DNA of 64,000 nucleotides from Chromohalobacter sarecensis (GCF_023061135.1 NZ_JAKGAN010000012.1:34511-98510); one strand, 5' to 3'; positions 16,207 through 27,290 are shown, numbered from the stretch's first letter. Notes: a model not told the origin generated them from the letters alone. Numbers and translations are program-made.

Positions 16207-17679
16207 TCACGCCGCCCGCGTCGTGGCCAAGTCTTCGATCACGGCCCGCAGCACCTGCCAGAACTCGCCCACGGAGTCGAGCTCGACACGCTCCGCGGGC
16301 GAGTGGGCGCCACGGATCAGGGGACCGAAGGAAATCATGTCCAGTTGTGGGTACTTGCCACCGAGAATGCCGCATTCCAGCCCGGCGTGGATGACCTTCA
16401 CGTCCGGGTCGACGCCGGTCTGTTCGAGGTGCAGGCGACGAAAGCGCGCCAGCAGCGTGCTTTCGGGGTCCGGCGTCCAGCCGGGATAGGCGTTCTCGAC
16501 CCGTGTCTCGGCACCGATCAGCGAAAACAACGCCCGGAAGCGGTCGGCAAGATCTTGCGTGGCGCTATCGCGCAACGAGCGCACCAGGGCGCAAAGATGA
16601 AAACATCCGGCCTCGAGCTTGATCACGCCCAGGTTGTTGGACGTCTCCACCACACCCGGTACTTCCACACTCATGCGCTCGACGCCGCACGGCGCCACAT
16701 GTAAAGCCGCGATCAGCAGGCGACTGGCCGCCTCGGTGAGCGGCGCATCGGGCTCGGCGGGCTCGGCGGGCTCGAGGGCGAGCTGCACATCTGCGTCGAT
16801 TCCCGCCAACTCGCTGGCCAACTCAGCCTGGAGTTCGGCCAACCGCTGCGTCACCGCGTCCTCTTCGTCGGCGGGCAGCGCGATGCTGGCGAAGGCCTCG
16901 CGCGGCAGCGCATTGCGCAGCGTGCCGCCGTGATAGGCGACGAGGCAGGCGCCGAACGGCTCCAGGGCGCGCAGCACCCGCACCAGCAAGCGATTGGCGT
17001 TGCCGCGTCCCTTGTGAATATCGACACCCGAGTGGCCGCCGACCAGCCCGGTCAAAGCGACGCGACGCACGATCTCGTCCTCGCCGAGATTCCGCGTGGG
17101 CAGCCGCGCCCCGACCACCACATCGGCCCCGCCGGCACAGCCGATATAAACCTGGCCGCGATCCTCGGAGTCGAGATTGAGCAGATAACGCCCCTGCAGC
17201 CAGCCCTCGTCGAGCTCCAGTGCGCCGCGCATGGAGGCTTCTTCCTCCAGCGTAAACAACGCCTCGAGGGGACCGTGGCGCAGGCTGTCGTCCTCGAGGA
17301 TCGCCAGCGCGGCGGCCACGCCCATGCCGTTATCGGCGCCCAAGGTGGTCTCGCGAGCATGCAACCAACCGTCTTCGACGTAGGTGTCGAGGGCATCGCG
17401 GGTAAAATCGTGCGGGTGATCGGCGTTGGCCTGGGCGACCATGTCCAGGTGCCCCTGCAGGATGACACCAGGGAGCGCTTCGCATCCCGGCGAGGCCGGC
17501 TTGAGAATCTTGAGATTACCCGCGCTATCACGTTCATGCGCAAGCCCGCGTTCGTCGGCCCAGGCCGTGAGCGTCTCGACCAGGCGCTGTTCATGACCGG
17601 AGGGGCGCGGCGTATTGCACAACGTGCGGAAATGGCGCCACAGCGGTTCGGGAGAGAGTTGCAAAAGATGATCGTTCAT
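16207..17679 (-). CDS. pepD: Aminoacyl-histidine dipeptidase (peptidase D, M20 family)
   Basis: 490 residues, as for E. coli PepD (~485). A cytoplasmic metallopeptidase cleaving Xaa-His dipeptides such as carnosine. Metal-ligand motifs: LQGHLDMVAQ, GADNGMGVAAAL and the catalytic pair in FTLEEEASMRGALEL; GLECGILGGKYP is near the C-terminus. It converges with the App1-type gene with one base between stops. Confidence 0.93.
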   Translation of the reverse strand: MNDHLLQLSPEPLWRHFRTLCNTPRPSGHEQRLVETLTAWADERGLAHERDSAGNLKILKPASPGCEALPGVILQGHLDMVAQANADHPHDFTRDALDTYVEDGWLHARETTLGADNGMGVAAALAILEDDSLRHGPLEALFTLEEEASMRGALELDEGWLQGRYLLNLDSEDRGQVYIGCAGGADVVVGARLPTRNLGEDEIVRRVALTGLVGGHSGVDIHKGRGNANRLLVRVLRALEPFGACLVAYHGGTLRNALPREAFASIALPADEEDAVTQRLAELQAELASELAGIDADVQLALEPAEPAEPDAPLTEAASRLLIAALHVAPCGVERMSVEVPGVVETSNNLGVIKLEAGCFHLCALVRSLRDSATQDLADRFRALFSLIGAETRVENAYPGWTPDPESTLLARFRRLHLEQTGVDPDVKVIHAGLECGILGGKYPQLDMISFGPLIRGAHSPAERVELDSVGEFWQVLRAVIEDLATTRAA

Positions 17680-17828
17680 GGGAAATCGTTCCTATTGGGA
17701 GCCGCCGACATCGCGCGCCACGTCTCCCGGTAACGACACACGATCAAGGAATGGCGACGCAGCACGTGTCGGGCGTCATGACACCTTACGCGCTGAATCG
17801 CGCAACGCAAGTCCACCGACAGCGACAG

Positions 17829-20066
17829 TCAGGGCGTCGGCTTCAGGCGACAACCCAAGAGGCCCGCCAGACGGCGCCAGTGGGCGAGTCGCGCCTGACG
17901 CCCCATCGCGCGCGTCGCCTCGACATCACGTCCCTGGAACAACGTCGCGGCCCAATCAAGTAACGCTTGCACGTCCTCGTCCGGCATCGCACCGGCGGCT
18001 TCCCGCGGCTGGCGGCGCCACCAAGCCAGCCACGCCCGACACAGCCAGGGCCGTGCGAGCGCCAGTTCGCCACCGCCCTGCGCGAAGCGCTCCAGGCGTG
18101 CGTATAGATCACCGCTCACCTCGGGCGCCGACCCCTCGTGCAGCAATGCCGTGACGACATCGGTTTCCAGATGCGCCAGCTCGAAAGTCAGCAAGCTTGG
18201 CAGCAGGTGTTGGAAGTCATCCGCCCAGGTCGCCAACGACGCTTCCGCCGGGCTCGTCAGTCCCTGCCCCATCATCAGCGCGTGCTCACCGCTCGCCGCT
18301 TCGCGGGTCAGTCCCAGGCGTAGCGAGATGAACCCCATCCGCCGCCAGAAGGCGATCAGCGTCGCCTCGGCGCCGAAACTCACGCCCAGATGGGCGACGT
18401 CGTGCGTGCAGGCCGCAGTGGCCACGGCCTCGACCAGTGCCCGTCCCACACCGCGCCGCCGCACCACGGGATGCACGGCGATGCGCATGATGCGCCACCA
18501 GCGCGATGTCAGCGCCGTCTGCCAGCCACCGTGCGCGGCCAACGACTGCGCCAGCAGATGACCGCGCGGACGGCGCTCGCCGAGCACGACACGCTCGGCC
18601 AGATCGGCGGGAAAACCACCCTCCGCCTGCACCTGGCATACCCCGAGACAAGTATCGCCGGCATAAGCCACCGCGAGTCGCACATCTGGGCCGTCGAGCA
18701 ATTGGCGCAAATCACTCGGAGTGGTGCGGTAATGGGCCTGCACCAGCAGGCCGAATAACGCCTCGAGGGCATGCTCGTCGTCGGCCAGCGTCGCCCGGTC
18801 GAGCCAGCGAATGCGCAGCGGCGCGGCAGCCAACGCCGCCTCGGCCTCGCTATCGTCGGCCGGCGCGGCATCGAGCAGCAGCATGTCCCGGGTCAGACGC
18901 TCGAGGGGATCGCCCTCGGCCCAGCGCACCGGCTCACGTAGACGGATCTCGCGCCAGTCGGGCGTACGGCGAGAAAGACGCGCATAAAAGCGGACCTGAA
19001 AGCCACGCCCGGTCCCTTCGTAACCGTGCACAGTGGTGGCGAAAGCGAGACGCGGGAAGGCCTCCAGCCAACGTGCCAACAGCGGCGTGGGAATGGCCGC
19101 CGCCTCATCGACGAACAGGGTCGGCGGCGCGTGGCGATCCACATCCGGTTCGCTCAGGGCCGCCATGACGGCGTCCGGGGCGAGAAAGCGCACCTCGCAC
19201 TCCCCCGCTTCCAGCGTGATCTGAAAGCGCGCCGCATCGCGGTGCCCATGGGGATACAACGCGGCCAAGCGCTCGAACAACGGCTCGACCGCGGCTTGAC
19301 GTGGTGCGGTGACCCACAGCGTCGTCTCGCCCGCCGCCAGCCGTCGCGCGGCGGCGATCCCCAGTGCGGCCGACTTGCCACGCCCGCGATCGGCGCTCAG
19401 GACCACCGGACGGCGGCGGCGCAGCCGCGTCAGCCGATGCACGGCCTCTTGCTGATCATGCGTAATACAAGCGTCATCATCGGGCGATACGGGAGCGGGA
19501 GTAGAAGCGCGCGCGCGCGCCTCGAGCAGGCGACCGGGGTGCGGCGTGGCGTGCTCATCAGGCCAGCGCCAGATGCTGGGCTCGCGGCGCAAGCCGCGTG
19601 CCAGACGCGCCAGGTAATGGGCGCTCAGCGTCGTCGGCGCGTGGGGCCAATGTGCCAGGCGTGTGTAGTCATCATCCGGGCGGGCCTGACCGGCAGCCCA
19701 CTCGGCGGGCGTCAATATGACGAGCACCCCTCCGGCACGCAGCGTGCCGCTCAACGCCCCGAAGGCGTCAGGATCGAAACCCGGCTCGGCGCCAGCATCG
19801 ATGATGATCAAGTCATGCTCGCGCCCCAGCCGGGTGCGGGCCTGGCGCGGAGCAAGCGCGTCGATGGTGTCTCCGGGCGCGGTCTGACCGACCCACAAGG
19901 GCGCATGCCACGTGCGTGCTCGCCATAGAGAAAGTGCCCGCGCCCGTGCCATCTCGGGAGACGCGGGTATCCAGATCACGCCGCGATGCCGCCGTTCACG
20001 ACAGGCATCGACGAGGGCATCCAACCATGCGCTGGAAGACGTCATGTCATCCGAGGAGGCATTCAT
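17829..20066 (-). CDS. tmcA: tRNA(Met) cytidine acetyltransferase TmcA
   Basis: 745 residues, longer than E. coli TmcA (~671). It forms N4-acetylcytidine at the wobble base of elongator tRNA-Met. Domains in order: a DUF1726-like N-terminal domain (~1-190), an RNA-helicase-like ATPase with Walker A SADRGRGKSAAL and the DEAA box LFVDEAAAIPTPLL (~200-400), a GNAT acetyltransferase fold with RIAVHPVVRRRGVGRALV (~500-600), and a C-terminal tRNA-binding region. A 10-bp triple repeat lies in its upstream region. Confidence 0.93.
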   Translation of the reverse strand: MNASSDDMTSSSAWLDALVDACRERRHRGVIWIPASPEMARARALSLWRARTWHAPLWVGQTAPGDTIDALAPRQARTRLGREHDLIIIDAGAEPGFDPDAFGALSGTLRAGGVLVILTPAEWAAGQARPDDDYTRLAHWPHAPTTLSAHYLARLARGLRREPSIWRWPDEHATPHPGRLLEARARASTPAPVSPDDDACITHDQQEAVHRLTRLRRRRPVVLSADRGRGKSAALGIAAARRLAAGETTLWVTAPRQAAVEPLFERLAALYPHGHRDAARFQITLEAGECEVRFLAPDAVMAALSEPDVDRHAPPTLFVDEAAAIPTPLLARWLEAFPRLAFATTVHGYEGTGRGFQVRFYARLSRRTPDWREIRLREPVRWAEGDPLERLTRDMLLLDAAPADDSEAEAALAAAPLRIRWLDRATLADDEHALEALFGLLVQAHYRTTPSDLRQLLDGPDVRLAVAYAGDTCLGVCQVQAEGGFPADLAERVVLGERRPRGHLLAQSLAAHGGWQTALTSRWWRIMRIAVHPVVRRRGVGRALVEAVATAACTHDVAHLGVSFGAEATLIAFWRRMGFISLRLGLTREAASGEHALMMGQGLTSPAEASLATWADDFQHLLPSLLTFELAHLETDVVTALLHEGSAPEVSGDLYARLERFAQGGGELALARPWLCRAWLAWWRRQPREAAGAMPDEDVQALLDWAATLFQGRDVEATRAMGRQARLAHWRRLAGLLGCRLKPTP

Positions 20067-20108
20067 GCGTCATCTCCTTGCGTTATCGCCCTCGACAGCC
20101 TCTCAAAG

Positions 20109-20137
20109 CTCTCACGAACTTTCACGAACTCTCACAA
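20109..20137. repeat. 10-bp tandem repeat upstream of tmcA
   Basis: CTCTCACGAA, CTTTCACGAA and CTCTCACAA follow one another without gaps, 43 to 71 bases before the tmcA start. A further diverged unit, CCTCTCAAAG, precedes them. The 10-bp period puts each unit on the same face of the helix. Confidence 0.85.
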
Positions 20138-20143
20138 CTACAG

Positions 20144-20169
20144 ACGCCCGCGAATCGCTTCGCGGGCGT
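20144..20169 (-). terminator. Hairpin upstream of tmcA
   Basis: Perfect 11-bp stem ACGCCCGCGAA/TTCGCGGGCGT with a TCGC loop. It lies downstream of trxB (stop at 20225, same strand) and upstream of tmcA. T-run weak; likely a trxB terminator. Confidence 0.6.
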
Positions 20170-20224
20170 GGTCGTCGGCGTCAGGCTGTCACCGCGCGGC
20201 GCGGCGAAACGGCCTTATCCAGGC

Positions 20225-21190
<966 letters not shown>

Positions 21191-21275
21191 TTACGGGATA
21201 CACTGACCAGCAGCCGGGCCAAGAAAATGCTGTGTGGCATGCACGCATCACGCGCAGGCCACACACCATTCGCTG

Positions 21276-21343
21276 TAAACGCTTGTCGACACGGCGAAGG
21301 GCGGCCGATTGGCCGCCCTTCGTTGCAAACGTGTCAACGCTTA
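21276..21343 (-). terminator. Extended hairpin at the ahpC 3' end
   Basis: Core 12-bp perfect stem CGAAGGGCGGCC/GGCCGCCCTTCG (21295-21306 and 21311-21322, GATT loop). Flanking bases GTAAACG...GACACG and CGTGTCAACGCTTAC extend it with interruptions into the ahpC stop codon. No T-run, so attenuation or mRNA protection is as likely as simple termination. Confidence 0.6.
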
Positions 21344-21943
21344 CAGTTCGTCGGAGTGCGTGCCCAGATACTTGGCGACGCCTTCGGCGGTGTCTTTCAT
21401 GCCTTCCTGGCCTTCTTCCCAACCAGCGGGGCAGACTTCGCCATTCTTCTGGTGGAACTGGAGGGCCTTGACCATGCGCAGCATCTCATCGACGTTGCGG
21501 CCCAGCGGCAGGTTGTTGATGGTCTGGTGCTGGACGACGCCGTCTTCGTCGATCAGGAAGGACGCGCGCAGGGCGACGCCGGCTTCCGGGTGCTCGATAC
21601 CGAAAGCTTGTGTGATCTCGTGCTTGACGTCAGCCACCATCGGGAAGCCGACTTCACCGATGCCGCCCTTCTCGGGAGAAGTCTTGCGCCATGCGTGGTG
21701 AGTGAACTGAGAGTCGATGGACACCCCGATCACTTCAACGCCGAGATCGCGGAACTGCGCGAGACGGTTGTCGTGGGCGATGATCTCGGACGGGCAGACG
21801 AAGGTGAAGTCCAACGGCCAGAAAAAGACGACACGCATCTTGCCGTTGGTTTCGGACAGCTTGAAGTCGTCGACGATGGTGCCATCGCCCAGAACCGCTG
21901 CCGCTTCAAAATCGGGTACCTGACGTCCAACCAATACGCTCAT
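21341..21943 (-). CDS. ahpC: 2-Cys peroxiredoxin (AhpC/Prx1 type)
   Basis: 200 residues. Reduces H2O2 and organic peroxides. Peroxidatic Cys50 lies in FTFVCPSE and resolving Cys171 in EVCPAGW. A GGIG motif is at 93-96, but the C-terminal YF of hyperoxidation-sensitive enzymes reads YL, so sensitivity may be lower. The sequence is closer to thioredoxin-dependent Prx1 proteins than to AhpF-dependent AhpC; no ahpF is nearby, but trxB is. A sigma-70 promoter with an OxyR-like site lies upstream. Confidence 0.93.
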   Translation of the reverse strand: MSVLVGRQVPDFEAAAVLGDGTIVDDFKLSETNGKMRVVFFWPLDFTFVCPSEIIAHDNRLAQFRDLGVEVIGVSIDSQFTHHAWRKTSPEKGGIGEVGFPMVADVKHEITQAFGIEHPEAGVALRASFLIDEDGVVQHQTINNLPLGRNVDEMLRMVKALQFHQKNGEVCPAGWEEGQEGMKDTAEGVAKYLGTHSDEL

Positions 21944-21991
21944 GCTTTTCTCCTGAAAAGTCGAGTGGATGACTGTGATAAAAACGCCTCA

Positions 21992-22020
21992 AGGATAAAG
22001 ACGGCTTTACCATATGCCAA
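21992..22020 (-). promoter_or_regulatory. Sigma-70 promoter of ahpC
   Basis: On the minus strand: -35 TTGGCA (22015-22020), 17-bp spacer, -10 TATCCT (21992-21997). The start point would lie ~40 bases before the ATG. The -35 box directly abuts the OxyR-like operator. Confidence 0.6.
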
Positions 22021-22057
22021 TTTGATTGCCCCAATGGGCAACATAGGCGCTTCCTAT
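22021..22057 (-). promoter_or_regulatory. OxyR-like operator at ahpC
   Basis: On the minus strand: ATAG-N7-CTAT-N7-ATTG-N7-CAAA, four quarter sites at exact 11-bp spacing, the first two perfect. It ends at the -35 box, where OxyR contacts RNA polymerase in known activated promoters. A further ATAG-N7-CTAT lies at 22081-22095. Confidence 0.65.
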
Positions 22058-22080
22058 CGGGCTGCCATGGCGTTCTCGCC

Positions 22081-22095
22081 ATAGCGATACCCTAT
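22081..22095. promoter_or_regulatory. Second OxyR half-operator motif (ATAG-N7-CTAT)
   Basis: ATAG-CGATACC-CTAT, a perfect pair of quarter sites 23 bases upstream of the main ahpC operator but not in its 11-bp register. Could help oligomer binding, or be chance. Confidence 0.35.
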
Positions 22096-22105
22096 GAGGA
22101 AGCAC

Positions 22106-22315
22106 TCAAAATACGTCGTCGTCTTGCCCCAGCATGACGTCCTCAAGCTCGCCACTGAATGGCGATACCGACACGCGCACTTGAATCGGCGCGCAACACT
22201 GAGGGCAGTCTTCCCAAGTAGCATGGCTACCCACACTGCTATCGATCAGCATCTCGAAAGACGCATCGCAATAAGGACATGTCGCCGGCCAGGGAAACAA
22301 CATCTCTTCGTTCAT
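22106..22315 (-). CDS. CPXCG-motif cysteine-rich protein
   Basis: 69 residues from the ATG at 22315 (AGGAG upstream); the longer frame to 22351 lacks a ribosome site. Two pairs of cysteines, CPYC near residue 13 and CPQC near residue 37, form a small zinc-ribbon-like protein of the CPXCG (DUF14255-type) family seen across gammaproteobacteria. Function unknown. It lies upstream of ahpC on the same strand and its 3' end adjoins the OxyR-like sites. Confidence 0.8.
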   Translation of the reverse strand: MNEEMLFPWPATCPYCDASFEMLIDSSVGSHATWEDCPQCCAPIQVRVSVSPFSGELEDVMLGQDDDVF

Positions 22316-22663
22316 ACCGACTCCTGGCCTCTTCAGAGTACGGCGCTTCATCGCTTGATGTCGGGTCGTCCTCGCCCTCTTTCAAGCCAATGCAGCGAGA
22401 TTCTCGCACAAGATTGGCGTGCCACGCTTCAGGCACCACTCCACATCCACCTGCCACCTTGGTGACATGGGCGCGCTTGAAATAAAGGCTTATCATGACC
22501 ATGTCTCCGCTATAGATGATATTGTAGACATTGTCGAAGGAACCTGACTCGCGGCGAACCGGGCCGCTGGATAGTCCGCTGGCCTCTCCGGCATTTTCAG
22601 GCACAATTTGGTTCGGCGTTCGCCATGAAAAACCGTCCAGCATTGATGAGGGGGAGGGCTCCA
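22316..22663. other. 348-bp divergent intergenic region, CPXCG gene / acnA
   Basis: No gene is supported here. It holds the leaders of both divergent genes. TTGTAGACATTGTCGAAG (22522-22539) is a degenerate dyad like GntR/FCD-type operators (TTGTAGACAA), and a weak TATAGAT -10 candidate lies at 22511-22517. Nothing else stands out. Confidence 0.4.
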
Positions 22664-25396
22664 ATGTCCGAAGCTCCAAAGAATACGTTATCGACACTCG
22701 ATGTCGGCGATCATACCTATCACTATTACAGTCTGGACAAGGCTGCCCAGGCGTTCGGCGACGCCTCGCGCCTGCCCATGACACTCAAGATATTGCTCGA
22801 GAATCAGCTGCGCTACGGCGACGATGAAAGCGTCTCCTCCGACGACATGCAGGCTCTCGTCGATTGGCAAAAGGAAGGTCGCTCCACTCGCGAGATCGGC
22901 TATCGTCCGGCACGCGTGCTGATGCAGGACTTCACCGGCGTTCCCGGGGTCGTCGACCTGGCCGCCATGCGCGACGCCGTCAAGCGTCTCGGCGCATCCG
23001 CCGAGCGTATCAACCCGCTGTCCCCCGTCGACCTGGTCATCGACCACTCGGTGATGGTCGATCACTACGGTGACCCGACGTCGTTCAAGGACAACGTCGC
23101 CATCGAGATGGAGCGCAACCGCGAACGTTACGAATTCCTGCGCTGGGGCCAGCAGGCGTTCGATAATTTCCGCGTCGTGCCGCCGGGTACCGGTATTTGC
23201 CACCAGGTCAACCTGGAGTATCTCGGCAAGACGGTGTGGACGAAGGAAGAAAACGGCAAGACGTTCGCCTATCCGGACACACTGGTGGGCACCGATTCCC
23301 ACACCACCATGATCAACGGCCTGGGCGTGCTCGGCTGGGGCGTGGGCGGTATCGAGGCCGAGGCCGCGATGCTTGGCCAGCCGGTCTCGATGCTGATCCC
23401 CGAGGTCATCGGTTTCAAGCTTACCGGCAAGCTACGCGAAGGCATCACCGCCACCGATCTGGTGCTGACGGTCACTCAGATGCTGCGCGAGAAAGGCGTG
23501 GTGGGTAAATTCGTCGAGTTCTACGGCGATGGCCTCAAGGACCTGCCACTGGCGGATCGCGCCACTATCGGCAACATGGCCCCCGAATACGGCGCCACCT
23601 GCGGGTTCTTCCCGGTCGACGAGGAAACCCTCAACTACATGCGCCTGACCGGTCGCGACGAACACCAGATCGAGCTCGTCGAGGCGTATACCAAGGCGCA
23701 GGGACTGTGGCGCGAACCCGGCGCCGAGCCGATCTTCAGCGATGCCTTGCACCTCGACATGAACGAGGTCGAATCCAGCCTCGCCGGGCCCAAGCGTCCG
23801 CAGGACCGTGTCGCCCTGACCGACATGAAGTCCACCTTCGAGAAGATCCTCAGCGACCGCAAGCCGGACGCCGCGCCCACCGAGCAAGGCAAGTGGCTTT
23901 CCGAAGGCGGCCAGACCGCCGTGGGCACCGACGAAAGCGTGGAGAACGAAGATAGCCAGCACTGCGAGGTCGATGGCGAAAACTTCAAGCTCAACCACGG
24001 CGCCGTAGTCATCGCCGCCATCACCTCGTGCACCAACACCTCCAACCCCAGCGTGATGCTGGCCGCCGGGTTGTTGGCGCGCAAGGCGGTCGAGAAAGGG
24101 CTCACCACCAAGCCCTGGGTCAAGACGTCACTGGCACCGGGCTCCAAGGTGGTCACCGACTACCTCGACGCCAGCGGCACCCAGAGCGATCTCAATGCGC
24201 TGGGCTTCAACCTGGTCGGCTATGGCTGCACCACCTGCATCGGTAACTCCGGCCCCTTGCACGAGCCGATCGAGAAAGCCATCGACGAAGGCGACCTGAC
24301 GGTAGCCTCGGTGCTCTCCGGCAACCGCAACTTCGAAGGCCGCATCCATCCGCTGGTGCCCACCAACTGGCTGGCGTCACCGCCCCTGGTCGTGGCCTAT
24401 GCCCTGGCCGGCAACATGCGCATTGACCTTTCCAAGGAACCGCTGGGCAATGACAAGGACGGCAACCCGGTGTACCTCAAGGATCTTTGGCCCAGCCAAG
24501 CAGAGATCGCCGAGGCCGTCGAGCAAGTCAAGACCGAGATGTATCGCAAGGAGTATAGCGAGGTCTTCGAGGGCGACGAGATCTGGAAGTCGCTCGATGT
24601 ACCCGAAAGCGATGTGTATGCGTGGAACAACAAATCCACCTACATCCAGCATCCGCCGTTCTTCGAAGGCATGGGTAAAGAGCCCGCGCCGCTGGAAGAC
24701 GTCAAAGGTGCCAACGTGTTGGCCATGTTCGGCGATTCGGTGACCACCGACCATATCTCGCCTGCTGGCGCGATCAAGCCGGACAGCCCTGCCGGCCGTT
24801 ACCTGCAGGAAAACGGCGTCAAGCCTGCGGATTTCAACTCCTACGGCTCGCGGCGCGGCAATCACCAAGTGATGATGCGCGGCACCTTCGCCAACGTACG
24901 CATCAAAAACGAGATGCTCGACGGTGTCGTCGGCGGCTATACCCGCCACGTGCCCAGCGGCGAGCAGATGGCGATCTACGACGCAGCGATGAAATACGTC
25001 GAGAACGATTCGCCGCTGGTCATCGTGGCCGGCAAGGAATACGGCACTGGCTCCAGCCGTGACTGGGCGGCCAAGGGCACGCGCCTGCTGGGCGTGCGCG
25101 CCGTCCTTGCCGAATCCTACGAGCGTATCCACCGTTCCAACTTGATCGGTATGGGCGTGCTGCCGTTGCAGTTCCCCGAGGGCGAAGACCGCAATTCACT
25201 GGGCATGACCGGTGACGAAACGGTTTCCATCGAGGGCATCGCCAATATCGAGCCCGGCGCCAAGGTCCAGGTGACCATCGCATCAAGTAAAGGCGAGAAG
25301 AAGATCGAGGCGCTATGCCGCATCGATACCGCCAACGAGATGGCCTACTACCGTCACGGCGGCATCCTGCACTACGTGCTGCGTAGCATGCTGTAA
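22664..25396 (+). CDS. acnA: Aconitate hydratase A
   Basis: 910 residues from ATG 22664, preceded by GGGGGAGGG; an ATG at 22625 lacks spacing. Interconverts citrate and isocitrate. Cluster cysteines occur in [15 protein letters not shown] and [14 protein letters not shown], giving the [4Fe-4S] ligands. [20 protein letters not shown] and the C-terminal swivel domain with [16 protein letters not shown] are typical of AcnA/IRP-type enzymes. Single gene, ended by a bidirectional hairpin shared with maeA. Confidence 0.96.
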   Translation: MSEAPKNTLSTLDVGDHTYHYYSLDKAAQAFGDASRLPMTLKILLENQLRYGDDESVSSDDMQALVDWQKEGRSTREIGYRPARVLMQDFTGVPGVVDLAAMRDAVKRLGASAERINPLSPVDLVIDHSVMVDHYGDPTSFKDNVAIEMERNRERYEFLRWGQQAFDNFRVVPPGTGICHQVNLEYLGKTVWTKEENGKTFAYPDTLVGTDSHTTMINGLGVLGWGVGGIEAEAAMLGQPVSMLIPEVIGFKLTGKLREGITATDLVLTVTQMLREKGVVGKFVEFYGDGLKDLPLADRATIGNMAPEYGATCGFFPVDEETLNYMRLTGRDEHQIELVEAYTKAQGLWREPGAEPIFSDALHLDMNEVESSLAGPKRPQDRVALTDMKSTFEKILSDRKPDAAPTEQGKWLSEGGQTAVGTDESVENEDSQHCEVDGENFKLNHGAVVIAAITSCTNTSNPSVMLAAGLLARKAVEKGLTTKPWVKTSLAPGSKVVTDYLDASGTQSDLNALGFNLVGYGCTTCIGNSGPLHEPIEKAIDEGDLTVASVLSGNRNFEGRIHPLVPTNWLASPPLVVAYALAGNMRIDLSKEPLGNDKDGNPVYLKDLWPSQAEIAEAVEQVKTEMYRKEYSEVFEGDEIWKSLDVPESDVYAWNNKSTYIQHPPFFEGMGKEPAPLEDVKGANVLAMFGDSVTTDHISPAGAIKPDSPAGRYLQENGVKPADFNSYGSRRGNHQVMMRGTFANVRIKNEMLDGVVGGYTRHVPSGEQMAIYDAAMKYVENDSPLVIVAGKEYGTGSSRDWAAKGTRLLGVRAVLAESYERIHRSNLIGMGVLPLQFPEGEDRNSLGMTGDETVSIEGIANIEPGAKVQVTIASSKGEKKIEALCRIDTANEMAYYRHGGILHYVLRSML

Positions 25397-25432
25397 TCAT
25401 TCCGCGCTGAGCTAGCGCTATCTAGCAGCATA

Positions 25433-25470
25433 AAGAAACACCCCGTCGGCATTGCCGGCGGGGTGTTTTG
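25433..25470. terminator. Bidirectional terminator between acnA and maeA
   Basis: Stem AAACACCCCGTCGGC/GCCGGCGGGGTGTTT with an ATT loop (25436-25468), followed by T on the plus strand and by TTTCTTTA on the minus strand. It closes both convergent genes. Confidence 0.92.
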
Positions 25471-25494
25471 TATGGGTAATCGAGAGGCGGGCGT

Positions 25495-27180
25495 TTAGAA
25501 GGCGCGGCGCCGATAGGCACGATAACGCGGATACCAGAAGTGACGCTCGATGGCGTCCCACAGCGCGTCGTCACTGGAGGACAGCGCGACGTTTTCCTCC
25601 TGGGCCTGCTTGGCGACGGCGAAGGCGATGTCCTTGCTGATCTCGCGGATGTCACCCAATGAGGGTAACAGCGCGCCCTTGCCAGTCTTGACGATGGGCG
25701 CACCCTGCGCCAAGGCATTGGAAGCCGCCATCAGCATCTTGTCGGTGACGCGAGACGCGTTGGTCGCCACCACGCCCAGGCCGATGCCAGGGAAGATATA
25801 GGCATTGTTGCATTGGGCGATCGCGACGTCGCGCTCGCCGACGCGTACCGGCGGGAAGGGGCTGCCCGTGGCTATCAGCGCCTCGCCCCGGGTCCATTCG
25901 AGAATATCCTGGGGGACGGCCTCGACCTTCGACGTCGGGTTGGAAAGCGGCATCACCAGCGGCTGGGCACAGCCCGCGTGCAACGTCTTGATCACCTCTT
26001 CGGTGAACAGGCCACTTTGCCCGGATACCCCGATCAATACGCTGGGCTTGGCATTGCGCACCACGTCGAGGAGATCACGACTCTGGGTGTCCCAGTCGCT
26101 CAAGGTGGCAGGCTCATGCGCCAGGCGCTGCTGGAAGTCGTAGAGCCCGTCCATATCGCTGGTCAATAGCCCGAAACGGTCGATCATATACACTCGACGG
26201 CGCGCCTCGGCCTCGCTCAGGCCTTCCATCGTCATCGCCACGACGATCTGCTCGGCGATACCGCAGCCCGCAGAGCCGGCCCCCAGGAACGCGATGGTCT
26301 GATCCTTGAGCGCCTCGCCCTTGGTCTTGCAAGCCGCCAGCAACGTCCCCACGCACACCGCCGCCGTGCCCTGGATGTCGTCGTTGAAGCAACACAGCTG
26401 GTCGCGATAACGCTCTAGCAGCGGCATGGCGTTGGTCTGGGCGAAGTCCTCGAACTGCAACAGCACGTTGGGCCAACGCCGTTGCAGCGCCTCCATGAAC
26501 ATGCCGATGAACTCGTCGTACTCTTCCTGACTGACCCGCTTATGGCGCCAGCCCATGTACATGGGATCGTCGAGCAGCTTCTGATTGTTGGTGCCCACGT
26601 CGAGCACGATGGGAAGCGTGTAGGCCGGGCTGATACCGCCGCAGGCGGTATACAGCGACAGCTTGCCGATGGGAATGCCCATACCGCCGATGCCTTGATC
26701 GCCCAGCCCCAGAATACGCTCGCCGTCGGTGGCCACGATCACACGCACCTTGTCCTTGGTGGCGCTACGCAGGATATCGTCCATGCGGTGGCGATCGGGA
26801 TACGAGATGAAGAGCCCGCGGTGATTGCGGTAAATATTGGAGAACTCTTCGCATGCCTCGCCCACCGTGGGAGTATAGATGATCGGCAGCATTTCCTCGA
26901 GATGCTCTTCCAGCAGACGGAAGAACAGCGTCTCGTTGTCGTCCTGAATCGCCCGCAGGTAAATGTGCTTGTCGAGGTTGTTCTGACACAGAGTGTACTG
27001 GTGATAAGCGCGCTCGAGCTGCTCTTCGATGCTTTCGACATTCTGCGGCAGCAAGCCCACCAGGTTGAACTCGACACGTTCTTCGCTGGTAAAGGCACTA
27101 CCCTTGTTGAGTAGCGGCATCTCCAACAGTGAGGGGCCGGCATAAGGAATATAAAGGGGACGCTTGGATGTTTCGCTCAT
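25495..27180 (-). CDS. maeA: NAD-dependent malic enzyme
   Basis: 561 residues from the ATG at 27180, close to E. coli MaeA (565). Oxidatively decarboxylates malate to pyruvate. Conserved blocks: [17 protein letters not shown], the malate/metal region [30 protein letters not shown], and the Rossmann motif [14 protein letters not shown]. The cofactor is inferred from similarity to SfcA-type enzymes. The upstream region carries a 21-bp tandem duplication. Confidence 0.93.
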   Translation of the reverse strand: MSETSKRPLYIPYAGPSLLEMPLLNKGSAFTSEERVEFNLVGLLPQNVESIEEQLERAYHQYTLCQNNLDKHIYLRAIQDDNETLFFRLLEEHLEEMLPIIYTPTVGEACEEFSNIYRNHRGLFISYPDRHRMDDILRSATKDKVRVIVATDGERILGLGDQGIGGMGIPIGKLSLYTACGGISPAYTLPIVLDVGTNNQKLLDDPMYMGWRHKRVSQEEYDEFIGMFMEALQRRWPNVLLQFEDFAQTNAMPLLERYRDQLCCFNDDIQGTAAVCVGTLLAACKTKGEALKDQTIAFLGAGSAGCGIAEQIVVAMTMEGLSEAEARRRVYMIDRFGLLTSDMDGLYDFQQRLAHEPATLSDWDTQSRDLLDVVRNAKPSVLIGVSGQSGLFTEEVIKTLHAGCAQPLVMPLSNPTSKVEAVPQDILEWTRGEALIATGSPFPPVRVGERDVAIAQCNNAYIFPGIGLGVVATNASRVTDKMLMAASNALAQGAPIVKTGKGALLPSLGDIREISKDIAFAVAKQAQEENVALSSSDDALWDAIERHFWYPRYRAYRRRAF

Positions 27181-27248
27181 CGTTTGCCTCACGCAGGTGA
27201 CGGAACTCGAAGCCCTGAGGCTCCGCACGGCTCGTATTTCACTATATC

Positions 27249-27290
27249 ACGCCACCTTGCCACTCGCGCACGCCACCTTGCCACTCGCGC
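27249..27290. repeat. Tandem duplication of 21 bp upstream of maeA
   Basis: Two identical adjacent 21-mers (27249-27269 and 27270-27290) beginning ACGCCACCTTGCC, plus five bases of a third. They lie 69-110 bases before the maeA start. Confidence 0.95.
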
